A stretch of DNA of 64,000 bases from Nemertoderma westbladi (GCA_032718475.1 JAUCBJ010001040.1:1-64000); one strand, 5' to 3'; positions 20,334-31,630 are shown, counted from the stretch's first letter. A program made the numbers and translations. Notes: a model not told the origin generated them from the sequence alone.

Positions 20334-20414
20334 ATGAAGAACAAGGTCTCTCATAGATAGGGTCAACCCGAGCAAAACATCGCACGATGACACCAATTGT
20401 AGTATTACCAGTAC
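20334..20414 (-). repeat. Right arm of 81-bp inverted repeat
   Basis: Reverse complement of 18734-18814 with one mismatch (a T/C difference in the ATCGCRTGATG segment). It begins only 22 bp after the candidate donor at 20312. Confidence 0.9.
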
Positions 20415-21998
20415 TGTTAAAGAAATCTCAAAGGGGATTCTTCCTTTTGATATGTTCGCATTTTCGAATGAAACAATGAGGTTAATCAAACTATAACATA
20501 CCAAGCTAATTGCCCTAAACACAAGCCGAAACAGAAACAACCAAAACAATAAATCTGATTTGGCTTCCCAAGCTACTTAATACGAGTGTTGGTGACTTAA
20601 CACTCCAATTGTTCACCCTTCACAGAGAAATAAAGCAGTTCGTCAGGCGGACAAATGTTGAATGTGAGAATATTTAATAATGCAAAAGGGGGGAAATTAT
20701 TTACCTAAACCCTGGTACCCTTAGCGCTGACTGTAATCAGCTATATTACTGCTCGCTACGCTTGCAACTACTGTAGTCTTGCAAACCCACTATTTTTTAG
20801 ATAACCACCTAGTGTAAATTTGTCCAAAGATATTTCTGTATTTCCTAAGTATAAATAACTAAAACTATTCTCCGCTATGCAGCGTACAAAGTCCTTATTT
20901 TATTCTAAATACTATCATACATAAACTACATTTACTCAAATGTACGGGGTTGCGAACTAATTATTAGGTATTCCAGAATTTGTAACGCTAATTAGTTACG
21001 TTACTGGGCTACACTAAAGACAGCCTAAATACCGTATTATTTGAGCTAACAGTAATTTAACAATAAGCACAAATAGAAAACAGAAACAATCAAGGTACGG
21101 TATATAGCACCTATCTAAAACATTACACATAAATAGCATTAGCATAAACGTAGCATTAGCATAAACGTAGCATTAGCATTAGCGTAAACGGCTAAGGTCA
21201 CCCCAGATCAATGTGATCTTTCTACCTAAACCTAGCTAGCCTAATAGCAAATCTGAGAGACAAGATCTAGGTCGCCTTGCCCCTTACAGCCTTAATGGCG
21301 ACCGGCCCTCGGTCCTAAACTTAATTCAGCCAACCTGCCAACCGCAGCCACCAGCCCCGCCGGTAGTGCCGTGCATTGGATCCTCCAACTTCTCCCGTCG
21401 CTTCCAAACAGTGAGCCCGCGGCGCCTACCCCTAGCCCAACATGTTAAAGAGGGCAGTTACCGTAACGGCGCAAACATAGTAAAAACCAATCAGTCAGTC
21501 GAAGGAAACAAACGTTGAATTTGGTTCACTACATTGCGGCAATTATATTTGCAATCAGAAATATAAAATCAACAGGTAGACTAAGCAGTAATCATATTCA
21601 AAAGTCACAAATGTATGAAGAAAGCAGCAACATTTACAACCAACGGAAGTGCAAAAAACGAAGAATAAAGATGGCTACTGCTGTACTGCTAAACTGTAGG
21701 AATGACGCAAAGTCTAAATTTGCTCACATAATCAGGCGACATCCAGGGTTGTCTCAGCTGGATTTTCGACCAACCAGTGGGCAGAACTTAATTTAGGATC
21801 ATTAAAGCACGTAATCGCCTCAACTTAATTTGGCGATTATTAAAAGCACAATTTAGGCGTTATTTTAGCACAAACATCGATTTATAAAATTAGCACAAAT
21901 GTATTAGATTCGATAGATATTGGAAAACGGCAAAATTCATATTTTGTTTTAAAGAATTTTGATCAGAATATAACATAGAATATAACTTTGTTTGAGTA
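20415..21998. other. Non-coding stretch with one GC-rich patch
   Basis: Mostly AT-rich. A short tandem AGCATTAGCATAAACGT repeat lies at 21134-21190, and a GC-rich patch at 21270-21480 carries no convincing frame. A 93-codon frame at 21515-21796 has no recognisable domain. No gene is supported. Confidence 0.45.
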
Positions 21999-23143
21999 CT
22001 ACAACCCCTCTGTACAGCACCTTTCACAACCGAAATAACCTCCATGTCCTTTTATTTGCTTAACAAATGCACATGCTGGTGCATCACATAGAAATGATTT
22101 GATTTTTAGAATATACCTGTGTGCCACAGTTTCATCAAAAATTTCGATTCCATTAGAATCAGTAAAGGAATTAAACTCATCTACTAATGGTTTAAGAAAG
22201 TCATCAACATTGTCAGGTTTACCCTCTCCACAATACACGCCTATAGGAAAGCATGGGGACATAGGTATATTTACTAGTTTACCAAGAATAGGCCAAAATT
22301 CTTGCTTACTGCTCCGAAATGAAGGGATCCCATCAATTCCAAAGGAAAGCCATAAACAGGTATGCGTAATATATTTAAATATTGCAGAACCAAATTGGCA
22401 AAAAATCTTTCTAATACCATTACCTAAACCAAAATGATAATAACAACCTCCCTTACTTCCAATTGAAATAATTGTTATATTTACACGGGGAGTTTTCAAT
22501 AAAGATCGACAATCACTAGGAAATGAATATTCAGGGCAATGTCTACGAAGAACAGTAAGTAAAGGATTTAAGCAGGAGTGGTTAATGTTATTATTGACAG
22601 CCCAACTTCTAATATCATCAACGAATGTGAAAGACGAAGTACTAGAACCTGATTGCGAAGGGATGTCCACATCTGGAGGACAAGCCGCGATAAAATCTTC
22701 GTCATGTGCATCAGGAAATATAAATTGGTCATTCTCATCACAGAAATCTGACAAATAGTATTCAGGTAACAATTCATCATAACATTCATTCACATCTTCA
22801 GTGATAGGAATATTTTCCTCATGAAAAACTTGATGTACCTCTGGCGTGTCTGGCAATGAGGTAGACGTAGGCCTATCATCAATTATGTCTGTAGATCTTG
22901 AACTCTGACCAGTTAATGTTTGTATTATGTGAAAGTCAGTTGGCCTGTCGGTGATGTTCGTACTACCGGTACCGGTAGTACTGGGAAGGATTGAAGATCA
23001 GGAATGTTTAAATGTGGGAGTGGCTGTAAATCACTCGCAATGTTTAAGGACTCATTAACAAACTGATCAACCTCAGTCGTTAGTCTGCGTTTCCGTGTTC
23101 TCTTGCTTGTACCTGTGTACTTTGTTATTGTAGCCCTTTTCAT
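21999..23143 (-). pseudogene. tnp2/CACTA-like transposase N-terminal part, frameshifted and truncated
   Basis: The first frame (23143-22925) starts MKRATITKYTGTSKRTRKRR, a basic N terminus. The second (22856-21999, open further upstream in phase) has an acidic segment, FVDDIRSWAVNNNINHSCLN and a conserved block: WLSFGIDGIPSFRSSKQEFW, PMSPCFPIGVYCGEGKPDNV, then SFLCDAPACAFVKQI and HGGYFGCERCC. This is the arrangement in tnp2-type (CACTA/EnSpm-related) transposase proteins of animals. The frames are out of phase. The shift falls near an ACCGGTACCGGT repeat at about 22968-22979. The protein stops just after the Cys motif, so the catalytic C-terminal part is missing. Confidence 0.6.
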
Positions 23144-23360
23144 ATCACTTTTTCTTTCATTAGGCAGCTACATGAACTTAAACCTAATGCCTAATACTGT
23201 ACGGTAATACACCGGTCCGACGAATCTGTACAAAAAAGAACAAAAAAATACAAAATAGTTTTGGGATTTTTGGGGTGCGCGATTATTGCATATGGGAATG
23301 CGCGGTTGGCAATGAATTTCCACATTCAAACACTTCGAAGAACTAATATTTGTAAAGAAA

Positions 23361-24221
23361 ATGGACCATCATCTGTCCAAGTCTTTACTCTCACATTTTG
23401 CCGGCCAATCCAACGTGAGATGCTCCATTCACCAGGACTGTCTGCTGGTGCACCAACATCTGAACAATGAGTCTCTATGTTCCATCCCCAGGTGCAACAA
23501 ACGAGCCAGATGGCGCTGTCCATGTGGACTTCCCTACGTCCATTGCCGTACTGGTTTGTGTTTCAAACACAGGAAGGAACAACTAAAGAAGGGCCAGGAT
23601 CACTTTGTACAACACAATTTAACAGCAGATATTGAATTTGACGTAATTCCTGATTCTAATGTTGCTAATAGGGAGGTACCCGTTGATGAGGATCCGTTGT
23701 CAATATTCCTGGATGACGATCATGGTGACGACCCAGAGAGGGACTCTGAGAACATCGATCTCAGCATGGGAGTTCTGGGATCCCATGAAATAATGGATGA
23801 AGACAGGGACCACGGTACATTATTCGCCAGGATGGATCGAATCCCCATCTACGATGTAAATCATGCCTCCCACATCCACCTTCTCCTCAATAACGAACTC
23901 GGAGTGCTCCGTCGGCGTAACCAACCACCTCAAAACGCCACCTTCAATAGGTTGATGCACCACATCACCTCCCTCAGCCGTGATGGTACTGTACCTCTAA
24001 CATACCCCGATGGCATCCTCTATCCAACACCTTTCTACTGCTCGAAATTTAATTCGGTAGTTGGGGCAATGCCATCTATTATGTATTGCAGTAGAACCTC
24101 AACCAAAAGAGGTCTTGCCAGTCTGGAAGACCACTTATCTATACGACTGAGGGATAACACCATTCCCACATCCACAACGTTATCATATATCACATCAGTA
24201 TTCTCCACTCCCGGAGTATAA
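23361..24221 (+). CDS. Cys-rich Helitron/Helentron-like N-terminal protein, partial
   Basis: This 286-codon frame begins MDHHLSKSLLSHFAGQ. Residues 19-70 are Cys/His-rich (VRCSIHQDC, SLCSIPRCNKRARWRCPCG, HCRTGLCFKH), a probable zinc module. After an acidic middle (DDDHGDDPERDSE) comes HIHLLLNNELGVLRRRN, NRLMHHITSL, PLTYPDGILYPTPFYC, VVGAMPSIMY and GLASLEDHLSIRLRD. Strings of this kind precede the Rep domain in large Helitron-related proteins; that assignment is from memory and needs a profile search. It ends before any HUH Rep or helicase domain. The first 70 codons recur at 45235-45453 and 60719-60937, where the frame is open further upstream, so the true N terminus lies before this ATG and is absent here. 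Confidence 0.45.
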   Translation: MDHHLSKSLLSHFAGQSNVRCSIHQDCLLVHQHLNNESLCSIPRCNKRARWRCPCGLPYVHCRTGLCFKHRKEQLKKGQDHFVQHNLTADIEFDVIPDSNVANREVPVDEDPLSIFLDDDHGDDPERDSENIDLSMGVLGSHEIMDEDRDHGTLFARMDRIPIYDVNHASHIHLLLNNELGVLRRRNQPPQNATFNRLMHHITSLSRDGTVPLTYPDGILYPTPFYCSKFNSVVGAMPSIMYCSRTSTKRGLASLEDHLSIRLRDNTIPTSTTLSYITSVFSTPGV

Positions 24222-26500
24222 CTGAAAGTATAGTATTAATGATAATGAGATATAAACCTATTATGACTGAGCTGTGTATTGATAAGACTCAGACCATGTA
24301 AGATAATTTTTTACATATAATGCATGCACTAAATTAGAGTTACATTTGCACATACCATACATACTTTAAATAAGGAGGAAATCCATACATGCTTTAACTA
24401 CACGTTTGGGGGTCATCCAGTAAAAACAACAGGTAAAATTTATATATATAACATTAGGAGGTATCGGTATACATTAAAAATATTTCGCAAATTATTAAAA
24501 CGAATCAATTATTAAAATGAATTTGTGATTGCAATGAATCAATAATTAAAGTACACACAGGCCTTACTGTGTAATACTGTGTTTATACACACATGATAAA
24601 TATTGAAAAACTACATAAAATTGTATTTATAAACTGAGTTTGAGTTTGGAATTGAGTAATTGAGTTTTGTAATACGGTGTTTACAAACATACGATAATCT
24701 AATTGTGGAATAATATATTATTTTTTATAAATTTTTGATAACCTTAGATGTCGCCGCCCGGGCTAAATAAATGACTTTTTTGAAACAGGATCCCGAAGAG
24801 TTTAGTACATTTGTTGAGTATCTGATAAATAGTTCCAGCATAACGGAAATGTTTTGATTACATATAATTTTTATGTCAGTAAACCACCCAGGAATCAATT
24901 GCAAAAAAATTTTAATATAACTTTATCTTACTAATATTTCAGAGTGTACATTTCAACTAGTGCTGGGCTGCGGAGAGCTGGTGCAGAAATGTGCTACACC
25001 GGACAAGGTGCCAACAAGTCATGGGCAGATAATTCAATAGATGTGCTGCGCTGTCACAGCGAGCATAGCATCAGCAATGACAGAGATGCTGCACTGTGCC
25101 CGATTTTAGAATTGCTGGCGTAACAACAGTAACCTACAGGCGTTTCTTAAAGTACAGTGAGTATAATAACCTGGCCACCAGTCCAGGATGTTTGACACCT
25201 ACTACAGTACTAGGCCTACGTCTGTATATTGTTGCTTTTGCTTACTGGCAAATTGCGCTAATCAATCAATGAAAATTGTACTACGACAATAACTAACTAT
25301 TATTACTTTACTACTATTTACATGGATTAAAAATAAGATTCAAAGCCATTTTCTACCTCCACTACCCAAATCAATTCTGCTAGAAGTAAATTTATCACAC
25401 AAATTAACATATAGGCCTACATTTGGGTCGAATTGGATACCAATATACTGCCGATTTCTGTTTCCCACACATTATTGCTACATTGTACTGTACAAATCGT
25501 AGGGATTATAATATATGAATTGTGAAATGAAATTAACTAATTTAAGTAATGTAATATTCATTCCATAACATTATATATGAATCACAAAGTTAGGATTATG
25601 TTTTATTAGTCCTTGGCCGAAACTCGCAGTTCCAATTCTGAAATATAATGCCTGACAGAACTACAAATACAACAAAAACAAAATCCTGCAACAAAAATAT
25701 CAGAAAAATAAAGCAGTACACTAAACTGAATAACACGAACTATTTTACAACATGCTACATGTTACCATTGTTTGATGCGCGTTTGGAGGGCCTAACATAA
25801 GTCTTAAATTTTTCTGGGCTGTGAGCCAACCACAACGAAGCTCTTTGTTTGATAAAGTCCTCGTCGAAACGCGCTAAAACTGACTGGCCCAATAGGGCCC
25901 ATCAGTCCCGGATAAACAAATAACTCGCCATAGCGCGAGCACAGCTATCACCTTCGTATATTTTTTGCGTATTGCTGGGCATTTCTGGGAAAAAACCCCA
26001 AACATCACAACATTCGCTACATTCACGATTGACATTGCCTGAGATCAAGTCCTGAGGGTTTTTTTAGTATAATTCGTACGGCAGATACTACAATGTGTTG
26101 GTGTTTTAATTGGTAGTTCATCAAACGGGCTATCAGTTTGCACCACGGTGTTGGAGGTATAGAAAGATGAGCAACAAACAATGGTGTGCATGTAAGCATC
26201 TGTGGCTTCGATATGTTTAATGTTATTTTCGGTTGATTTCCCATGTTTAGCAGAATCGAACAAGAATCGAAAAGAAAAAAATGACGAGATTTTGAAACAA
26301 AAAATCTATGCAACAATATATATATATATATATATATTAGCGCCGCTGGTATTTACAGATACCGGTATGCGCTAATTAAAAGTAGCCAATCATATGAACG
26401 GGAACGAATACTGGAATACAACTTACCGGTACTCACGCTAGGCAATTAGCTGCAAAGGTATGTTATGTAATGCAGAATATGTAAAAATGTAAAATATAAA
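24222..26500. other. AT-rich spacer with a short (AT)n run
   Basis: No long frame. A minus-strand stretch at 26045-26316 is open in two frames, one ending PTHCSICRTNYTKK, without a recognisable family. An (AT)n run occupies about 26311-26337. GC is somewhat higher at 25780-25960, without identifiable content. Confidence 0.45.
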
Positions 26501-26572
26501 ACTCACCTTATTACTGTATTAACAATCAGACAATAAACGTTGTAGAGTCTCAATAGGCATCAGCCTATTGAA

Positions 26573-26876
26573 CAAGTCATCAGCAAAGTCTAGATCAGTT
26601 AGGTACTTGGAAGGATTTCCTCGACTTCTGGAGCCAGTAGGTGGAGTTATCATCACCCCATCATCATTATGATGATCTAAGGACATGCGTAGAACATAGT
26701 CAACCACAATAATGAACAAGAATGGTGCAAGTGTGTCTAACACTTCAACGCCCCATAACACTTCAAATGGTTCTGTGTCACCGTCAACAGTAGACACAAA
26801 TGTTGTCGAACCATCGTATACTGATCTTATTGCTGCAATAATTTCATCAGGAATCCCATATAATGAAAGTATGGTA
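26573..26876 (-). pseudogene. Internal fragment of the RTE-like LINE RT
   Basis: About 300 bp match 7397-7700 of the LINE at 6585-8988, covering GIPDEIIAAIRSVYDGSTTF through SKYLTDLDFADD, at high identity. Both ends are cut inside the ORF. The LQGD motif is destroyed: ten bases that normally read CCTTGGAGGA on the plus strand are AACACTTCAA here, a copy of the bases found about 17 bp further on. The result keeps the frame but gives GVEVLDTLAP. Confidence 0.9.
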
Positions 26877-26963
26877 ATTGGCAACTTGAAATTAAGCCAT
26901 TGCTCCAAGGGGGTAAGACAACAAAAACTGCTCCTTGAAATTATAGCCTCCAGAAATCAACTA

Positions 26964-27107
26964 GTCTAGCCTACCGTATTGGTATGACACTGTAGCAGAT
27001 AGCAGTACAGTGATGTAGGCCTACACACACTACAGTCTAGCATACCGTATTGGTATGGCACTGTAGCTGATAGCAGTACAGTGATGTAGGCCTACACATA
27101 CTACAGT
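26964..27107. repeat. 72-bp tandem duplication
   Basis: Two adjacent copies beginning GTCTAGC(C/A)TACCGTATTG and ending GTAGGCCTACACA followed by C/T ACTACA, with a few substitutions. No coding content. Confidence 0.85.
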
Positions 27108-27298
27108 TTAGTATCTTGCTGTATATAAAGATAAGTGTTGGCACAAATTAATTAGGTCTAGTCTGAAGTCCATGATCTAAGTGTTAGGCTACTGTAGGAC
27201 CTTCCCTTAATTACAAAAAGATTTTTGTTTGCAGGCTATGCCTATGCTAAAGGCTGGTAATAATTAACAACCAGTGACTGTACTGCATTGTCTTTGTA

Positions 27299-27598
27299 AT
27301 GGCTCATTCAATAACCCACCAAGAAACAGATGTTTGGTTGATAGGGCAACCCATTTCCGAACTTGTTGGAATGAAACTTCCTTCATGGGGGGAAATACTG
27401 AAATTGTTTTACCACCACTTCAATCATGAACATAAGTGCACCAGAGAAAGTGTAACTGCCGCGGTTTGTGCAGTGCTAGTGTTCTGGAGAAAAGCTAGGA
27501 TCCCAACTGCAGCTGAATATAACATAATATTGCGATTGGAGAAGAAGGTGGATGTGTATAGGATGGATGTCCTATATGGATGTCTTATTCTCTTTTAA
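27299..27598 (+). pseudogene. Fragment of a transposon-associated protein (KLPS...FWRKARIPT type)
   Basis: The frame contains GMKLPSWGEILKLFYHHFN, ESVTAAVCAVLVFWRKARIP and ILRLEKKV. I recall this pattern in uncharacterised proteins of aquatic invertebrates that often accompany DNA transposons; no function is established to my knowledge. The last 20 residues (YRMDVLYGCLILF) look like out-of-frame sequence, and a pogo fragment begins 10 bp later. Confidence 0.4.
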
Positions 27599-27607
27599 TT
27601 CTCTATT

Positions 27608-27736
27608 TCTCTTATTTATATAAGATTCCATTAAGTCCAAAAATTCACATTTCCCTAGTGGAAATCCAAACTCTGTAAAGGATTTCACAACTGAGATCAA
27701 GCATCTTCTTCTTCTTTTGATAACCTACTTGTTCCA
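27608..27736 (-). pseudogene. Short fragment of the pogo-like element found at 43860-44500
   Basis: About 129 bp match 44377-44503 closely (shared TTATTTATATAAGATTC and CCCTAGTGGAAATCCAAACT). In the 44-kb locus this stretch lies at the start of a pogo-like transposase on the minus strand. The fragment ends where the Harbinger exon begins. Confidence 0.8.
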
Positions 27737-27943
27737 CCATCTACTGGATACGGATGTGGGTGGCGTTATGGCAAAGTTATATTATCAACTGCGAGATGAT
27801 CCACAGAAATTTGCAAATTACACTCGCATGTCCATTGCTACATTTGATGAGCTTTTGTACCTAATTGATGGAAACATCCGAAAGTGTAGCACCAAGTTTC
27901 GGAAAGCGGTTGGAGCGAAGGAAAAACTACTAGTCACACTGAG
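27717..27943 (+). pseudogene. PIF/Harbinger transposase first exon
   Basis: The frame reads LYYQLRDDPQKFANYTRMSI, TFDELLYLIDGNIRK and KEKLLVTLR, the N-terminal helical region of HARBI1-type transposases, where phe-x-ylRms and the ErLxvTLRyL motif are hallmarks. The exon can end at 27943 with CTGAG before GTACAG, at the TLR position, where animal Harbinger genes often have an intron. No later DDE exon was found in the window, so the gene is a remnant. A MADF-type partner ORF lies convergently at 28190-28560. Confidence 0.65.
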
Positions 27944-28189
27944 GTACAGTATATTATAATATTTGGTTGCAACACACACTAATATTTCTTTGATTATTGG
28001 TTATATAACAAGGTCCTAAATACTTATTATAAATGCATATATGTGCCAGCGTTGTCCGTGTAAATATCGTTAGGCTGGGTTAAACTACTACCAGACTGAA
28101 ACTGATGAGGGTAAGAGTATGGTAGATCTACTATTGGTAGCAAATTTCGAGAGCGAGAAATTTCCTCCTGTTCTTGGTCATCAAGCATA

Positions 28190-28560
28190 TCAGATATTAT
28201 GGCCATCGAAGTCCTTTAAATCCAGTCCTTTAAAAAACTCAGTGTTGGATCTTCTTCTTTTCGTATCGATTGGTCTAATAAAAGTAACTAAAGCTTCTTT
28301 GACATTTTTCCTCTTTATTCCTTTTCCTTTCTTTCCACTTCCACTAGCGATTAATGGCGACGCTGTACTGCTGACGCTGGCTGACTTATTTATAAATTCA
28401 TCCTGTAATTCTGGTTCACTCCCACTATCAACCTGACTTTCTTCATCCCTCTCAGAAGCAGAAGTATCACCAAAATTACCCACCATGGAATTATGCTTCA
28501 TGTAGGGCGCAATGAACCTTAGCTGATCCGTGAGGTGCCTGATTTCTGATTGGTCGGATA
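28190..28560 (-). pseudogene. MADF/BESS-like DNA-binding partner of Harbinger, C-terminal part
   Basis: Read on the minus strand the open frame gives HLTDQLRFIAPYMKHNSM, matching the end of a MADF domain, then an acidic Ser-rich linker (DEESQVDSGSEPELQDE), a basic patch (GKKGKGIKRK) and SNTEFFKGLDL, similar to a BESS motif. Harbinger elements commonly encode a MADF or Myb-like protein on the strand opposite the transposase, which recruits it to DNA. Its convergent position 250 bp from the transposase exon supports this. The N-terminal half of MADF is not visible. Confidence 0.5.
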
Positions 28561-28796
28561 CTTTTCGGAAGCTTTTGGGCCTACGCTACCGGTATCTAGT
28601 CAGTATTGCATTGTCTGACTGTGCTGACCCGTCAGTGCATCTTAGGTGTAGGTATGAACTTTGTACATTAATTTTATATTGTAACTGCCTGTCTATATAA
28701 CATGTAAATAAAGTAACAATAATTATTTATCCTGATGATGGCCCTAGAAAGCAGAAATTAATCGATTAAAACTGTAAATCTTTTTTCAATGTAAGT

Positions 28797-29122
28797 TCAC
28801 CAGAGCAAATAAAACTCCAGGCTTATCCAGTTTAATAATTCTAATGGTAATGGTGTCAGGAAATCTGAAGGACCAAATGAGTTTGAGTTAAATGTTGAAC
28901 TATAATTGGCCCCTTGTGTTGACTGAGACACTGCGACATTGTCACTAAGGATGAGGATAGAAGATACTGGTATACTGCTATCTAATTTCATATGTTTTGT
29001 TGGAGGGCACTGGCAATAAGCACAATTGTATGTTGAACCATTTACTGGGATAGGTTTTATGCGCACTCGTCACCATCTTTTAGACATTCTTTACAATAGG
29101 AGCACTGATGTCCGAGGACATC
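28797..29122 (-). pseudogene. Unrecognised Cys-rich fragment
   Basis: Two minus-strand frames follow one another: one with GHQCSYCKECLKDGDECA (stop near 29057) and, in the next frame, STYNCAYCQCPPTKHMKLD. The CxxC pairs suggest a zinc-binding peptide split by a frameshift. No family recognised; it could be the end of an exon. Confidence 0.2.
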
Positions 29123-29646
29123 TTTCATAGTTAAATATTATATATATTTAGCCAAGCCATTCTTATACATAATTAAATAGGTCTATATGCGGCACTCACT
29201 CAGTCATGGCCATGGGCAACTTTCATAGCTATTTATGGGTCTGTCTAAAACCTGGATTGGACCCAATCACAGCCACATCACATCGGTCACATTTAGACTT
29301 TCCAGTGGTCCTTTGAACATTAGCAGATATCAAATGACTAGCAAATGACGTAAATTCCATCTTAGCTATTTAACAATATTGCATATCACTGATGAGATTG
29401 GGGCGGAGCATGTTACAGTGTTACATTCTAACCAAAACAATAAACGAAAGTCAATAATACACATGGTTACCTTCTTGCTCGTGAGCAGCTGTTATTAGCT
29501 GAGATTTCCCTTGATACTGTAGTTCCAGTTTCATCGCGTAGAGTCCACCCCCCTATGCAATATGGAGGCAGCGGTTTATTATATTAATTAATTAAATATT
29601 TATTAATTATCGTAAACGTCAAGAAATATTCCGAAGTTACACTTAC

Positions 29647-29916
29647 GGATGACGTTGCTGGGTCCTGCTGGAGGTGTTGCAGGGTAAGACATCGACGACA
29701 TATCAACCTCCATATAGGACCCAGTCGGGGAAACATTGAACTCCATAACATCCTTGTCTGTAGTTGTAGTAGAGGATGTAGGTGTAGGAGAGGTGGAGGT
29801 AGCTGACATGGTAGGATAGGTAGTCAGAGATATAGATGTAGGAGAGGTAGTCGGAGATGTAGGTGTAGGAGAGGTAGTCGGAGAAGCAGTATTGGTAGTA
29901 GAAGAACCGTTGCCGT
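29647..29916 (-). CDS. Candidate internal exon, Ser/Thr/Pro-rich
   Basis: On the minus strand a T-rich tract followed by AG (29917-29918) forms an acceptor and CATCC before GTAAGT (29641-29646) a consensus donor. The 270-bp exon between is open and encodes repeats such as SPTPTSPTTSPTS, then DVMEFNVSPTGSYMEVDMSS. Both splice sites are strong by consensus. No domain is recognised and neighbouring exons were not found; it may be a host gene exon or come from an element. Confidence 0.4.
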
Positions 29917-30067
29917 CTAAAAAAAAATCAGTGTTGAAAAGATGTTCTTTGGAGCTACTTTCGACTTAGCGAAAAAGAGTACAGGTGACTCATGTGGATT
30001 CACCAGATATACACTATACAGTATATCCATAGGCATAAGATGAACTCATACATAAGATGAACATAAG

Positions 30068-31455
30068 ATGAATCTCAGAACTGACAATGCTGTAAAGGAT
30101 GCTTACACAGTAGAAGTCAAAAAATGCTTTGAAGCACTTCAGTCAATGGATGAAGACCAGTCCACCGATTCAATATACCAGAATATAATAATATGTATGT
30201 GCCATGGCAAAACTCTGAGGTTACTTGTAAGAGAGAAGATCTTAAGATAGCCTACAAAGTTAAAACTGAACAACCAACAACCGAAAACATTAACAAAGTT
30301 GAGAAAGCTAAGGATGATCATAAATTGGCCTACAACATCAGCCAGGAAAAGTACATACAGGGTAAAATTGAAGCAATTACAACTGCTCACATACAGCAAC
30401 AATCAAGACTTACCTGGCAAGCTGTAAATGAGGTATCTGGTCGGAAAAGTTGTGCAAAGGGGTGCATCAAATCCGATAGTCCTGAAGAACGTGTTGGGAA
30501 GTGGAAAAATCACTTCAGCAACTTGCTTGCGTTGCCACCAAAAATCGAGGTCAGCCCTACAAGGAAAATATATGACAAGACGCTACCTATAGAAACAGGG
30601 GACAGTCATGACAGTCATGACTTTTGTGGACTTCAAGAAGGCATTCGATTCCATCCATTGAGGTAAAATCCTTGAAATCCTAAGAGCTTATGGAATACCA
30701 GAAGTAATTGTTACTGGCATTGGATTGTTATATTGTGACACAGAAGCGCAGGTACTCTCACCAGATGGTGAAACTGAGTTTTTCTCAATCCTGGCTGGCG
30801 TACTGCAATGTGACACATTAACACCATTACTATTTGTAATTGTGCTGGATTACGCAATGAGTGAAGGTCTGTGAACACCACAACGGGTGAAGATCTGGGA
30901 TTCACACTTCAAGAATGCAGAAGTAGTAGATATCCAGCAACTATAGTTACAGATACTGACTTTGCGGATGACATCACCCTGCTCTCTAATCTAATACGCT
31001 AGCAGATGCACAGCTTCTACTAAATAAAGTGGAGAGGGCTGCTAAGGAGGTTGGATTGCATATAAATGCTACCAAGACCGAATTCATGACCTTTAATGTT
31101 GATGGAAACTTGACAACCATTGATAATAATCAACTAATGGAAGGTAGACGACTTCCAGTACCTTGGATCATGGATAGAGAGTAGCAAAAAGGACATAGAA
31201 GTTAGGAAAGCAAAGGCTTGGGTAGCTCTATCCAAAATGGATACCATCTGGAAATCAGATCTCTCCAGGCACCTGAAGACTAAGTTCTTTCGAGCCACGG
31301 TGGAAAGTGTATTTTTATACAGGGGTGAGACCAGGACACTGACTAAATCACTTGAACAACGAAATGATGGTTGCTACAAAAGACTACTAAGGGCAGCCCT
31401 AAACATCAGCTGGAGACAACACATGACAAACGCTGAGCTTTATGGTACATTACGC
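30068..31455 (+). pseudogene. Decayed RTE-like LINE (linker, RT and thumb)
   Basis: The pieces in order are: AYTVEVKKCFEALQSMDED, the linker RLTWQAVNEVSGRKSCAKG, KWKNHFSNLLALPP, VDFKKAFDSI (around 30628-30655), AGVLQCDTLTPLLFVIVLDY (Cys where Gly is expected in LQGD), TDTDFADDITLLS, VGLHINATKTEFMTFN, and FFRATVESVFLYRGETRTLT with KRLLRAALNISW. At least five stops or frameshifts are present. The family is the same general type as the LINE at 6585-8988 but clearly diverged from it. The end is cut at 31460, where a poly-G tract starts. Confidence 0.75.
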
Positions 31456-31460
31456 TTCCA

Positions 31461-31481
31461 GGGGGGGGGGGGGGGGGGGGG
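31461..31481 (+). repeat. 21-nt poly-G tract at the end of the LINE remnant
   Basis: Twenty-one consecutive G directly after CGCTTCCA, exactly where similarity to RTE proteins stops. Similar homopolymers lie at breakpoints at 45214 and 60698. Confidence 0.95.
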
Positions 31482-31630
31482 TTCTTGTCTCAAAGTATAA
31501 AATATCTCAGACCCCATCCCCGCATTACATAATTTAGGGATGGCCTCTTGTACAATAAAATTATATAAAAGACCTTGTCTGACATTAACAATTGCTTTTA
31601 AAAATGTTCCCTATTGTCTTTCCTGTATGA

